In this document: one piece after another, positions 7,226 through 15,904 of the stretch | How positions within the stretch are numbered: position 1 is the stretch's first letter | Layout of the letters: the number at the start of each line of letters is the position of its first letter | From: Novosphingobium sp. 18050 | GTDB taxonomy: Bacteria; Pseudomonadota; Alphaproteobacteria; Sphingomonadales; Sphingomonadaceae | Direction of reading: 5' to 3' | Length of the DNA: 34,452 nt | NCBI RefSeq assembly: GCF_902706195.1 | Contig: NZ_CACSJO010000035.1 | Coordinates: 1-34,452 of the forward strand | Position numbers and translations under genes: made by a program | Notes under the pieces: model-generated | Told to the model about the DNA's origin: nothing | The model's input: the letters and a program-made list of their open reading frames with translations, nothing else | Database searches by the model: none

Positions 7226-9794
7226 TTACGAAGTCACCGCCCGCCCGGTCGACCTCACGACCTGCGACCTCGAGCCGATTCACGTCATCGGCCGAATCCA
7301 GAGCTTCGGCTGGCTCCTGTCGTTCTCCAGCGACTGGATCATCAACCACGTCTCGCTTAACTGCGAGGCGCTGTTTGGCCGGGCCCCGCGCGATCTCATC
7401 GGCCTTTCCGCGACCGAGTTCCTCGGCGTCAGCGCCCTTCACGACATCCGCACCCGCCTGCAGATCCTGGGCAGCACCAGCACCGTAGAGCGCATGTTCG
7501 AGATCGACCTGCTGGGCGACGGCCGCGTCTTCGACGTCGCCGTCCATCCCTCGGGCCGCTCTTTCGTGCTCGAGATCGAGCCGCACGAAGGCGGCAAGCG
7601 GCGCGATTTCGTATCCTACGTGCGCCCGATGATCGAGCGTCTGCGCAGCGCGCCCACGATCGAGCAGCTGTGCACCAGCGCAGCGCGTCACCTGCGCGGG
7701 CTGACCGGGTTCGACCGGGTGATGATCTACCGCTTCGAGGGCGACGGCGCAGGCGAAGTCATCGCCGAAAGCCTCAACGGCATGGTCGACAGTTTCAAAG
7801 GCCAGCACTTCCCGGCTTCCGACATTCCGGCCCAGGCGCGCAGGCTCTACACCCGCAACATGCTGCGCATCATTTCGGACATCGACGATCCGACGGTGCC
7901 GATCTATCCCGCCACCGGCCCCAACGGCGACCCGCTGGACCTCACCATGTCGGGCCTGCGCGCGGTCTCGCCCATCCATGTCGAGTATTTGCGCAACATG
8001 GGGGTCAAGGCCTCGATGTCGGTCTCGATCATGCGGCGGGGCAAGCTGTGGGGGCTGATGGCCTGCCACCACTATTCGCCGCTCATCCTCTCCTACTCGG
8101 TACGCACTGCAGCCGAGCTGTTCGGCGAATTCTTCGCCTATCTGCTGGAGCAGAAGGAAACCGACTTCTCGCTGGAGAAGCGCGCGGAATCGATGCGCCT
8201 TCATGACGAGATCATGGCCCGCGTCGCCAGCGGCGGATCGCTGCTGGAAGCCTTCGACGAATTCACCGATTCGATCGGCCAGGTCATCCCCTTCGACGGC
8301 GTGGTCGGCTGGGTCGACGGGCGCTTCCTCGCCCATGGCAGGACGCCGAGCGAGGAACAGTTCTCGGCGCTTGCCCGTTTCCTCAACACCGCCGGCGCCA
8401 GCACCGTATGGTCCACCGACAACATCGGCGCGGTTTACGCGCCCGCCGCCGAGTGGATCGACAAGGCCGCCGGCCTGCTCGCCCTGCCCGTCAGCCGTTC
8501 TCCGCGCGACTACATCGTGCTGTTCCGCACCGAACAGGTGCGCGAGGTGAAATGGGCGGGCAATCCCGGGAAAACCGTCGAACTGGGTCCCAACGGCCCG
8601 CGCCTCACCCCGCGCAAGAGCTTCGAGATCTGGAAGGAAGAACGCCGCGGCTATGCCCGCGCCTGGAGCGACGAGGAAGTCTCCGCAGCGGAATCGCTGC
8701 GCATCACCCTGCTCGAAGTGGTGCTGCGCCTGTCCGACGCCGCCCATAGCGAGCGCGAGCAGGCCAGCCGCCAGCAGGACATGCTGATCGCCGAGCTGAA
8801 CCACCGCGTGCGCAACATCCTCAACCTGATCCGGGGCCTCGTCACCCAGAGCAAGGAAGGCGCCAAGACGATCGACGAGTTTGCCGAGATCGTCGGCAGC
8901 CGCATCCACGCCCTGGCCCGCGCGCACGACCAGGTGACCCGCGTCGACTGGTCGCCCTCTTCGCTTTACGACCTGATCCGCACCGAGACGGCCGCCTATG
9001 CCAGCCACAGCCTGGACCGCGTGGTGATCGAGGGGCCGGACGCGCTGATCGCACCGGGCGCCTTCACTACCCTCGCCCTCGTCATCCACGAGCTGGTGAC
9101 CAATTCGTGCAAGTACGGCGCCCTGTCGGATTCACGCGGGTTCATCCAGATCACGCTGGGCCGGGGCGACGACGGCTCGCTGGAGATCGACTGGCGCGAG
9201 GAAGGCGGACCGCCGGTAAAGACGCCGACCCGCCGGGGCTTCGGCTCGACCATCATCGAGCGCACGATCCCGCACGAACTGGGCGGCTCCGCATCCGTGA
9301 TCTTCCCCGAGGAAGGGCTGCACGCCCTGTTCCTCATACCGGTCGACCACATCTCCAGCTTCGAGACGCCTGGTGCGCCCCGCCCTCGCCCTGTCGTCGA
9401 GCCGCCCGAAGCGGCCGATTTCACCGAGGAACTGGCGGGCGGCGTCGCGCTGATCGTCGAGGACAACGTCATCATCGCCATGGAAGCGGAGGACGTGCTG
9501 CGCGGCTTCGGCTTCTCGGACTGCCGCATCGCCGGTTCGGTGGACACCGCGATGGGCGTGCTGGACGCAGCCGAAGTCAGCTTCGCGATGCTCGACGTGA
9601 ACCTGGGCAAGGACACCAGCGCGCCCATCGCCAGCGCCCTGCAGGAGCGGGGCATCCCGTTCATCTTCGCCAGCGGCTATGGCGAGCGCTCGCTCCAGAA
9701 CGGGGATTTCAGGCGCGTTCCAGTAGTGACCAAGCCTTACGGCGAACGCGACGTGCGTGCGGCCATCGGCCGGGTCATGAAAGTGCGCGGCTGA
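7218..9794 (+). CDS. bphP: Bacteriophytochrome, HWE histidine kinase with C-terminal receiver
   Basis: The 858-residue red/far-red photoreceptor starts at the ATG at 7218, overlapping bphO by 8 nt. Biliverdin would attach at Cys16 (TTCDLEPIHVIG). The PAS, GAF and PHY domains span about 10-480, with the GAF motif PASDIPAQARRLY, the chromophore-pocket segment SPIHVEYLRNMG and the PHY tongue PRKSF. An HWE/HisKA_2 kinase follows, with phosphoacceptor His529 in AELNHRVRNILN and the family's WREEGGP motif. The C-terminal receiver (about 745-858) has phosphoacceptor Asp793 (MLDVNLG) and a FAT GUY-like segment FIFASGYGE. HWE kinases commonly feed PhyR in alphaproteobacteria, so light input to the stress response is a reasonable inference. 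Confidence 0.96.
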   Translation: MADYEVTARPVDLTTCDLEPIHVIGRIQSFGWLLSFSSDWIINHVSLNCEALFGRAPRDLIGLSATEFLGVSALHDIRTRLQILGSTSTVERMFEIDLLGDGRVFDVAVHPSGRSFVLEIEPHEGGKRRDFVSYVRPMIERLRSAPTIEQLCTSAARHLRGLTGFDRVMIYRFEGDGAGEVIAESLNGMVDSFKGQHFPASDIPAQARRLYTRNMLRIISDIDDPTVPIYPATGPNGDPLDLTMSGLRAVSPIHVEYLRNMGVKASMSVSIMRRGKLWGLMACHHYSPLILSYSVRTAAELFGEFFAYLLEQKETDFSLEKRAESMRLHDEIMARVASGGSLLEAFDEFTDSIGQVIPFDGVVGWVDGRFLAHGRTPSEEQFSALARFLNTAGASTVWSTDNIGAVYAPAAEWIDKAAGLLALPVSRSPRDYIVLFRTEQVREVKWAGNPGKTVELGPNGPRLTPRKSFEIWKEERRGYARAWSDEEVSAAESLRITLLEVVLRLSDAAHSEREQASRQQDMLIAELNHRVRNILNLIRGLVTQSKEGAKTIDEFAEIVGSRIHALARAHDQVTRVDWSPSSLYDLIRTETAAYASHSLDRVVIEGPDALIAPGAFTTLALVIHELVTNSCKYGALSDSRGFIQITLGRGDDGSLEIDWREEGGPPVKTPTRRGFGSTIIERTIPHELGGSASVIFPEEGLHALFLIPVDHISSFETPGAPRPRPVVEPPEAADFTEELAGGVALIVEDNVIIAMEAEDVLRGFGFSDCRIAGSVDTAMGVLDAAEVSFAMLDVNLGKDTSAPIASALQERGIPFIFASGYGERSLQNGDFRRVPVVTKPYGERDVRAAIGRVMKVRG

Positions 9795-9810
9795 CGCTTA
9801 GGGCTGAAAT

Positions 9811-9838
9811 GGGCTGCCGTCTTCAAGCGGCAGCCCAC
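9811..9838. terminator. Hairpin between convergent bphP and small membrane gene
   Basis: TGGGCTGCCG and CGGCAGCCCA form a perfect 10-bp stem with an 8-nt loop. On the minus strand it is followed by TTTCA, so it best fits a terminator for the small gene at 9845-10084. It may work in both directions. Confidence 0.6.
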
Positions 9839-9844
9839 AGGACA

Positions 9845-10084
9845 TTACATCCAGCTGCGCCCGTCAGCACCGGCACACCCGTAAGGCGGCAACTGACCGG
9901 GGAAACGGGCCTGCATCTTGTGGCAGCCCCAGGCCCGCAGCGGCGCCGGCGCATAGCCGTTGAGCGCGATGCCGACTTCGTCATAAGGGCTCTCGGCCTG
10001 AGCCACGTACATATACCAGCGGCCACCGAACATCACCGTAGCCGCGACAACGACGACGATCAAAAACTTCAATACTTTCTGCAT
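9845..10084 (-). CDS. Small single-pass membrane or secreted protein, unknown function
   Basis: From the ATG at 10084, preceded by GGAAGA, the protein has 79 residues. An N-terminal hydrophobic helix (KVLKFLIVVVVAATVMF) anchors or exports it, followed by about 55 polar residues with two cysteines (WGCHKMQARFPGQ, YGCAGADGR). The cysteines could form a periplasmic disulfide. It lies 80 bp downstream of the GGDEF-EAL gene on the same strand and may be the last gene of that operon. I do not recognise the family. Confidence 0.7.
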   Translation of the reverse strand: MQKVLKFLIVVVVAATVMFGGRWYMYVAQAESPYDEVGIALNGYAPAPLRAWGCHKMQARFPGQLPPYGCAGADGRSWM

Positions 10085-10164
10085 GCTGGTCTTCCAGATA
10101 GCCGGGCGGGCGGCTGTGCAGAGGTTCATGCCGCGCATCAAGGTTTTTCGTCGGTAGCCGCCCC

Positions 10165-11937
10165 TCAGGCCCGCATCCGCTCCTCGTCGCGGCCCGTGTT
10201 CCACATCTCGACCCAGCCGCGCACGTTGTCGTAAGGCATCGGGCGGCAGATGCCGTAGCCCTGCCCGCCATGGCAGCCCATCGCCACCAGCATCGCCTGC
10301 GTCTCAGGGTCCTCCACCCCTTCGGCCACCAGCGGAATGCCGAGGCTTTCGCACAGCACGACGAGCGAGTGGACCAGCGACTGGTCGAAGCGGCTCTCGG
10401 TGAAGCGCGAGATGAATGAGCGGTCGATCTTGATCTCGCTAACCGCGAATTCGCGCAAATAGCCGAACGAGGTAAACCCGGCGCCGAAATCGTCGATCGC
10501 CAGCGAGATCTTGTGATCATGGAGCTGCTCGATCACGCGCTTGGCCTGTGCCGGGTTGGCGATCAGCGCCGTCTCGGTCAGTTCCAGCATCACGCGTGAC
10601 GGGTCTACCCGGTGCCGCGCAGTGGTCTGGACCACGTGGCTGACGAAACCGGGCCTCTCCAGCATGCGGGCTGATACGTTGATGCAGATCGCCGCATCCC
10701 CCAGCAGGTGCTGCACTTTCGCGAACTGTTCCAGCACCACGTCGAGGCTGAGATACGTGAAGGGTTCCAGCAGGTGCGACTGCTCGACCGTCTCTATCAG
10801 CACGTCGGCCGCGACCGGACCGTTCTGAGGATGGGTCCAGCGCACCAGCGCCTCGAAGCCGAGAATCAGGCCGTTGCGCATGTCGACCTTGGGCTGCCAG
10901 TGCCAGTCGATCGCGCGGGCGGCGATGGCCTGCTCGATGTCGTGCAGCATGCCGCCATGGTTCACCGCGCGCCCGCCCCCCCGATCGTCTCCATGCGCGA
11001 GGACGGTCTTGTCGGCGCCCCCGCCGCGCTTGGCCTCGTACATCGCCTCGTCGGCGGCGGCGAGAAGCTCCTCGGGCGCGAAGCCCAGCAACGGACACAG
11101 CGCAATGCCGAGCGAGGCGCCGACATGCAGTATCCGTCCGCCGTGAACGATGGGCTGCGCGATCAGCTCGGTAAGTTTGGCGGCGACGGCCAGCGCCGAT
11201 TCCTCGCCGTCGACATTCTGGAGCAGGACCGCGAACTCATCTCCGCCGAGGCGGGCGATGGTGTCCACCTCGCGCAGGTGCTCGCGCAGGCGGCGGCCGA
11301 TGGCGACCAGCACCGCGTCGCCGGCGGCATGGCCGAAGCTGTCGTTGATCTCCTTGAAACGGTCGAGGTCGATCATCACCACCGCAAAGGGATCGCCGCT
11401 GCGCCGCGCCCGCGCGCAGGCCTGGCCAAGCCGGTCGGAGAACAGCGTGCGGTTTGGCAGGTCGGTCAGCGGATCGTGCAGGCTGCGGTGGGTCAGTTCC
11501 TCTTCCTGCCGGCGCAGGTCCAGCCGGTACTGGCGCCAGGCCATCCCCTCCTCGACCGAGGCCGCTACCCGTTCCGGCGAAAGCGAGCGCTTGGTGAGGT
11601 ATTCTGTCATGCCCGACTTGATCGAGTCCGCCGCGATCTGCTCGTCCGCATTGCCGGTGACGGCGATGATCGGGCAGTCCGGGTCGATCTCGCTGCGGAT
11701 CGCGGGAAGCAGGTCGCGCCCGTCGCCGTCGGTCAGCCCGAAGTCGAGGAAGACGATGTCGAAATGCGCCTCCGGCTGGCGGATCAGCCCCAGCGCCTCG
11801 GCCTGCGAAGTGGCCTGCTCCACGGTGATCTCGCGCGGGCCGCGCCGCAGCATGCGCATCAGCCGTTCCCGGTCCACGTCATCGTCGTCGACGATCAGGG
11901 CGTGGATGTTCTGGGTGCCGTTGTGCAGGTTATCCAT
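10165..11937 (-). CDS. REC-GGDEF-EAL cyclic-di-GMP enzyme
   Basis: From the ATG at 11937 (AAGGA upstream) the protein has 590 residues. The receiver (about 10-125) has phosphoacceptor Asp65 in LDFGLTDG. The GGDEF domain keeps an intact active site (231-235) and an inhibitory RxxD site (222-225) five residues before it. The EAL domain keeps EAL (362-364), ELTE, DDFGAG, KIDRSF and AEGVED. It can therefore be expected both to make and to degrade cyclic di-GMP, switched by phosphorylation. It lies 50 bp downstream of the response regulator in a kinase-regulator-effector operon facing bphP. Which activity dominates cannot be read from sequence. Confidence 0.94.
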   Translation of the reverse strand: MDNLHNGTQNIHALIVDDDDVDRERLMRMLRRGPREITVEQATSQAEALGLIRQPEAHFDIVFLDFGLTDGDGRDLLPAIRSEIDPDCPIIAVTGNADEQIAADSIKSGMTEYLTKRSLSPERVAASVEEGMAWRQYRLDLRRQEEELTHRSLHDPLTDLPNRTLFSDRLGQACARARRSGDPFAVVMIDLDRFKEINDSFGHAAGDAVLVAIGRRLREHLREVDTIARLGGDEFAVLLQNVDGEESALAVAAKLTELIAQPIVHGGRILHVGASLGIALCPLLGFAPEELLAAADEAMYEAKRGGGADKTVLAHGDDRGGGRAVNHGGMLHDIEQAIAARAIDWHWQPKVDMRNGLILGFEALVRWTHPQNGPVAADVLIETVEQSHLLEPFTYLSLDVVLEQFAKVQHLLGDAAICINVSARMLERPGFVSHVVQTTARHRVDPSRVMLELTETALIANPAQAKRVIEQLHDHKISLAIDDFGAGFTSFGYLREFAVSEIKIDRSFISRFTESRFDQSLVHSLVVLCESLGIPLVAEGVEDPETQAMLVAMGCHGGQGYGICRPMPYDNVRGWVEMWNTGRDEERMRA

Positions 11938-11987
11938 GGGCAGAGGTCCTTGCGGTGGGAGGAGCCAGGCCTCGAGAAAGGCGGGTC

Positions 11988-12464
11988 TCACGGCAGATAC
12001 TGCGTTCGGGCGTACTGCCCGATGAAGTCGGCCAGGCGGGCGAACTGCGGGCCGACGCTGGACTTGACCATGTAGCCGGCGACATGCCCGTCATAGGCGC
12101 GGCACCGGTCCTGATCGCGCGCCGATGTGGACAGCACGAAGACTACGGTGCGGCGCAAGCTGATGTCCGCCCGGATCGCGTCGAGGAACTGGAAGCCGTC
12201 CATGCCGGGCATGTTGAGGTCCAGAAGGACGATGACCGGGGTGTCGATGCGCTTGCTCGGATGGCGACCGCGCAGGACCTGCAGCGCCTCGCCGCCGTCG
12301 CCCGCCGTCACCGTGCGGCAGGGCACCTGGTGCTTGCGGAACGAGCGCAGCACACCCTCGATCGCCACGTCGTCATCGTCGACCAGCAACACGGTGCAGT
12401 CGCCCAGCGCGCCGCTTCCGCCAAGGGTGTCGCATTCGCTGGGTATGGGGCCGAATTCATTCAT
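11988..12464 (-). CDS. Single-domain response regulator, Rcp1-like
   Basis: The 158-residue receiver-only protein has the acidic cluster VDDDD, phosphoacceptor Asp82 (LLDLNMPGMDGFQFLD), the switch Ser/Thr in FVLSTS and Lys in YMVKSS. The long loop with RHPSKRIDTPVIVLLDLN and LSTSARDQD resembles the Rcp1 family, which partners phytochromes in cyanobacteria and other bacteria. Its start overlaps the kinase stop by 8 nt (ATGAATGA), so stoichiometric production with the kinase is likely. It probably relays phosphate between the upstream kinase and the downstream REC-GGDEF-EAL protein. Crosstalk with the nearby phytochrome is an inference. Confidence 0.93.
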   Translation of the reverse strand: MNEFGPIPSECDTLGGSGALGDCTVLLVDDDDVAIEGVLRSFRKHQVPCRTVTAGDGGEALQVLRGRHPSKRIDTPVIVLLDLNMPGMDGFQFLDAIRADISLRRTVVFVLSTSARDQDRCRAYDGHVAGYMVKSSVGPQFARLADFIGQYARTQYLP

Positions 12465-13941
12465 CGTCGTTCTCCCTCAGCAGGATCCGGGGCCAGTGGA
12501 CTTCGAAAGTGGCGCCGCCGAGCGGGCCGTTGCCCAGCACGGAAACCATTCCGCCGTGGGCGTTGATCATGCGCCGGGTGAAGGCGAGGCCGACGCCGTC
12601 GCCGTCGGTGCCGGGCGAGGCCCGGTGGAACAGCTTGAAGATACGCTCCTCGTTGCCGGGCGGGATGCCCTGCCCGTCGTCCTCGACGGTGAAGACCGAG
12701 AAGCGGCCCTCCTCGCGCATGGCGATGCGGATGCGGCCGCTTTCTCCGCCGTGGTGCTTCACGGCATTGGAGATGAGATTGCGCAGCGAGGTGGAAAGCG
12801 GCGCGCGCGGGGCTATCAGGTCGGCCCCGCCGATCTCCACGTCGACGGTGAAGCTATCCGGGATGCGGCTCATCGCCATCGCTTCCTCGACCAGCTCGCG
12901 CGGGTCGATGGAATGCATCTGCGGATCGCGCACCCCGGCACGGGCATAGCTGAGGAGGTCGTCGATCATCTGCTCGCAGCGGGCGATGCGCTGGGTGATG
13001 CGATCGAAGTTGTGCCGCGCGCTTTCGGGTATCGAATCCTTGCCGAAAGCCTCGTCGAGATCCTCGCGGATCCACGTCACCAGATCGCCGATGCCCCGCA
13101 GCGGCGAGCGCAGGTCGTGGCTGGCGACATAAGTGAACTCCTCAAGCTGCGCGTTGGTCTGCTGCAGCGCGGTTTCGGAGCGCTTGCGGTGGGTGATGTC
13201 GCTAACGATGGCCATGAACAGCGGCTGGCCGGGGTTCTCGAAGCGTGTCAGCGCGACTTCGACGGGGAACTCGCGGCCAGCGCTGTGCAGGCCGGTAAGG
13301 TCGCGCCCCGCCGCCATCATCCGCGATTCAGCCGCATCGCGGTAGCCGGCCAGCTGGTGGACATGGGCATCGCGGTAACGTTCGGGCAGCAGCATGTTCA
13401 GCGGCTGTCCGATCATGTCGACCACCGGATAGCCGAACTGGGTGGCCAGCATCGCATTGGCCTGGGCGATGCGGCCCCTGCCGTCGACCACCACGAGGCC
13501 CAGCGGCAGTGTCTCGAACATCTGGGTGAAGCGGCGCTCGGCAGTGAGTTCGCGGGTGGTGTTGCGCAAGTAGATGACCGCGCGGCCATCGTCCTCCCCC
13601 GCGATCGGGGTCAGGGTGAGCGAGATCGCCGGGCGCGAGCCATCGGCGGCATGGAGGGTGAACTTGCGGGTCCAGGGATCGCGCTGCTCGATCGGAGCAC
13701 CGAAGAACACCTCGAACATCTGGCGCAGCATCTCGGCGTCTTCCTCGCCGAACATGACGAAGAGCAGGCCGTTGCGCAGGCTTTCCGGGTCGGGCTCCGC
13801 CAGCAGCGTGGCGCAGGCGGTATTGGCCCAGGCGATGACCCCTGCTGTATCGACGATCATGGCGCCAATCGGGGCATGAACGAGCGGGGCCTGGATATCG
13901 GGCTTGATGTGCGCTGCCAGCGTCAAATGTCCTGCCTTCAC
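12457..13941 (-). CDS. PAS-PAS sensor histidine kinase
   Basis: The 494-residue protein lacks membrane segments. Two PAS domains (about 16-130 and 140-255, the second with LPLGLVVVDGRGRIAQANA) precede a HisKA domain with His275 (YVASHDLRSPLRGI). The ATPase domain keeps NLISNAVKHH, DDGQGIP and GDGVGLAF. It is a complete cytoplasmic kinase of the type paired with Rcp1-like regulators. The track start is a GTG at 13941 without a good RBS; a TTG at 13926 lies just behind AGGA and may be the true start. It is first of the kinase-regulator-GGDEF-EAL operon. Confidence 0.93.
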   Translation of the reverse strand: MKAGHLTLAAHIKPDIQAPLVHAPIGAMIVDTAGVIAWANTACATLLAEPDPESLRNGLLFVMFGEEDAEMLRQMFEVFFGAPIEQRDPWTRKFTLHAADGSRPAISLTLTPIAGEDDGRAVIYLRNTTRELTAERRFTQMFETLPLGLVVVDGRGRIAQANAMLATQFGYPVVDMIGQPLNMLLPERYRDAHVHQLAGYRDAAESRMMAAGRDLTGLHSAGREFPVEVALTRFENPGQPLFMAIVSDITHRKRSETALQQTNAQLEEFTYVASHDLRSPLRGIGDLVTWIREDLDEAFGKDSIPESARHNFDRITQRIARCEQMIDDLLSYARAGVRDPQMHSIDPRELVEEAMAMSRIPDSFTVDVEIGGADLIAPRAPLSTSLRNLISNAVKHHGGESGRIRIAMREEGRFSVFTVEDDGQGIPPGNEERIFKLFHRASPGTDGDGVGLAFTRRMINAHGGMVSVLGNGPLGGATFEVHWPRILLRENDDE

Positions 13942-13980
13942 GAAGGAGGGCCGTGACGCGAAGGGAGACGCGAAACCGGC

Positions 13981-14000
13981 ACCTGTTGCAAAGAACAGGT
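13981..14000. promoter_or_regulatory. Inverted repeat upstream of the PAS kinase operon
   Basis: ACCTGTT and AACAGGT form a perfect 7-bp inverted repeat with a 6-nt spacer (GCAAAG), ending about 40 bp before the kinase start. The spacing suits a regulator-binding operator near the promoter. The binding protein is unknown, and a short RNA hairpin is an alternative. Confidence 0.4.
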
Positions 14001-14030
14001 ACAGGGTCAGGGTTATCGATCGGACAAGCA

Positions 14031-14056
14031 GCGCCTAGGGAAGGCTCCCTAGACGC
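14031..14056 (-). terminator. Hairpin after the asparaginase-domain gene
   Basis: GCGCCTAGGGA and TCCCTAGACGC pair with one mismatch around an AGGC loop, 46 bp after the minus-strand stop at 14102. The U-tract that follows (TGCTTGT) is poor, so this is a probable rather than clear intrinsic terminator. Confidence 0.45.
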
Positions 14057-14101
14057 CAGCATTCGCAACGATTGTAATGGTTAAAGGCAGAAGGCCGGAC
14101 G

Positions 14102-14605
14102 TTAAAGCTGCAGGAACTTGCCCGCCTCGCGGTCCTTGCGCACCTTCAGCCCGTCGAACACCGACCCGCTCATGGTGATCCACACACCGGGCTGCGCGGC
14201 CTGGCAGGTGGCGAAGGCCATGCCCAGGTTGAAGGCGGCATCGCTCTCCGCAAAGCGCGCCGGGGCGAGCGCGCCGCAAAGCACCACCGTCTTGCCCTCG
14301 ATATGGGCGAGCGCGGCTGCGGTCTGCGTCATCGTATCGGTTCCATGAGTGATGACGACCAGCGTTTCCGGCGCATCGGCGATGGTCGCCGCGATCAGCC
14401 CCCGGTCCTCGTCGGTAAGATCCAGACTGTCCTTGCGCAGCAGTTCGACGATGCGGAAAGGATGCGCCACGCGGGCGGTTTCCAGCAGCTTGCCGATCAC
14501 GCTCTCGACGATCTGATATTCGCTGAGCGCGTCGAAGTACTGCTTGTCGATGGTGCCGCCGGTGGTGACGACCAGAATGGCGGGAAGGGTCGCGGAAGAG
14601 TTCAT
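14102..14605 (-). CDS. Asparaginase N-terminal-domain protein
   Basis: The 167-residue protein contains both threonine motifs of the L-asparaginase fold: TTGGTIDK near residue 14 (nucleophile Thr) and THGTDTM near residue 85. Full asparaginases have about 330 residues with a second domain; that C-terminal domain is absent, and the frame ends cleanly. Such short versions occur as intact genes in proteobacteria, so this is likely a natural single-domain form rather than a truncation. Amidohydrolase activity on asparagine or a related amide is possible but untested. It is divergent from the MFS gene with 104 bp between. Confidence 0.85.
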   Translation of the reverse strand: MNSSATLPAILVVTTGGTIDKQYFDALSEYQIVESVIGKLLETARVAHPFRIVELLRKDSLDLTDEDRGLIAATIADAPETLVVITHGTDTMTQTAAALAHIEGKTVVLCGALAPARFAESDAAFNLGMAFATCQAAQPGVWITMSGSVFDGLKVRKDREAGKFLQL

Positions 14606-14709
14606 GTCCGTCCTTTAGCGCCGGAAGGGCCGCGCGGGCAATGTCCGCTCTGCGATCTTGCGCGGGCAACGGCCGTGCCCCGGCCTCCGCGCCATGCCAG
14701 CATGGCGGC

Positions 14710-15903
14710 ATGAGCCATTCCTCCGCCGACGCGCGCGCCGAACTCGCCTCCGACTGGCCCACCGTGCTGGCCGCCGCAATGGCCATCGGCGTGGGCATGA
14801 TGGGCGTGGGTTTCTATTCGTTGGGCCTGTTCGTCACCCCGCTTCAGGCCGAATTCGGCTGGACCCGCGCAGAGGTTTCGGGCGCGGCGACGTTCCAGCA
14901 GCTGGGCATCTTCCTGTCCGCCCCCCTTATCGGGCGGCTGGCGGACCGCTTCGGCAATCGCCGCATCGCCATCGCCAGCTACATCGCGACGCCGCTGGCT
15001 TTCGTGGCACTGGCCCGCACCGGCCCTTCGCTGACGGCATGGTATGCATTGTGGCTGCTGGTCTCGCTGGCCGGATGCGGCACCACCCCGGCAATCTGGG
15101 CGCGCGTGGTATCGCTGCGCTTCGATTCCGGGCGCGGCTTTGCGCTGGGGCTCATGCTGATGGGAACGGGCACGGCCGCGATGCTGGCCCCGGCGCTCCT
15201 TGGCCCGGTCATCGCCGCGCAAGGGTGGCGCACCGGACTGCTGGTGATCGCCGCCGTCGTCGCCGTCGTCGGCATTCCCGTGAGCCTGCTGACGGGACGC
15301 GGCGAGACGGCCCGCAGCCCCCTTCGGCTGTCCAGCGAACGCGGCCGCACCGAGATTACCGGCGCCACCGTGAAGATCGCTGCGATCGGTTTCCTGCTGG
15401 GGGTGATTGTCGCCGCGCTGATCGTCCATCTCGTGCCGATGCTGGTAGACCGGGGGATCACCCCCGCGCGTGCCGCCGGTGTCGCTGCGTTCATCGGCGC
15501 TGCCGTGGTGGTATCCCGCGCCGTGGTCGGCTGGCTGTTCGACCGTTTCCACGCCCCGCGCGTCGCCTGCCTGTTCCTTACCTCGCCGGTGATCGCCTGC
15601 GCGGTGCTGTATTTCCACGGCCCCGCCATTCCCGCCGCCCTGCTGCTTGGCCTTGCTGCCGGGGCGGAAGTCGACATGCTGGCCTATTTCACCAGCCGCT
15701 ATGCCGCGCTGGAAAACTACGGTGCGACATATGGCCTGATCCTGGGTCTGTTCAGCCTGGGTGCCGCCTTCGGCCCGCCTCTGTTCGGCTGGTCTGTCGA
15801 CATCACCGGAAATGCCGACCTCGCCCTCGCCTGTTCGGGTGCGGCGCTCGTGGGTGTGCTGGCGCTGATCGCAACGCTCGGCCCCTATCGCCGCGCCCAC
15901 TAG
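14710..15903 (+). CDS. MFS transporter
   Basis: From the ATG at 14710 the protein has 397 residues and about twelve hydrophobic helices. The MFS signature is in the loop after helix 2 (GRLADRFGNRRIA), with a matching loop in the second half (GWLFDRFHAPRVA). The sequence GVGFYSLGLFVTPLQAEFGW is typical of monocarboxylate/oxalate-formate-type MFS proteins, so an organic-acid substrate is a guess. It converges on topoisomerase IB with one base between stop codons. The RBS is weak, and the longer in-frame start at 14641 is not supported. Confidence 0.88.
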   Translation: MSHSSADARAELASDWPTVLAAAMAIGVGMMGVGFYSLGLFVTPLQAEFGWTRAEVSGAATFQQLGIFLSAPLIGRLADRFGNRRIAIASYIATPLAFVALARTGPSLTAWYALWLLVSLAGCGTTPAIWARVVSLRFDSGRGFALGLMLMGTGTAAMLAPALLGPVIAAQGWRTGLLVIAAVVAVVGIPVSLLTGRGETARSPLRLSSERGRTEITGATVKIAAIGFLLGVIVAALIVHLVPMLVDRGITPARAAGVAAFIGAAVVVSRAVVGWLFDRFHAPRVACLFLTSPVIACAVLYFHGPAIPAALLLGLAAGAEVDMLAYFTSRYAALENYGATYGLILGLFSLGAAFGPPLFGWSVDITGNADLALACSGAALVGVLALIATLGPYRRAH

Positions 15904-15904
15904 G

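Noticed and set aside
7167..9089. 640-codon minus-strand open frame
   Set aside because: Antisense to bphP, which has a complete set of phytochrome and kinase motifs.
10708..13956. Long plus-strand open frames (10708-12075 and 12127-13956)
   Set aside because: Antisense shadows of the GGDEF-EAL and kinase genes, with shadow-type composition.
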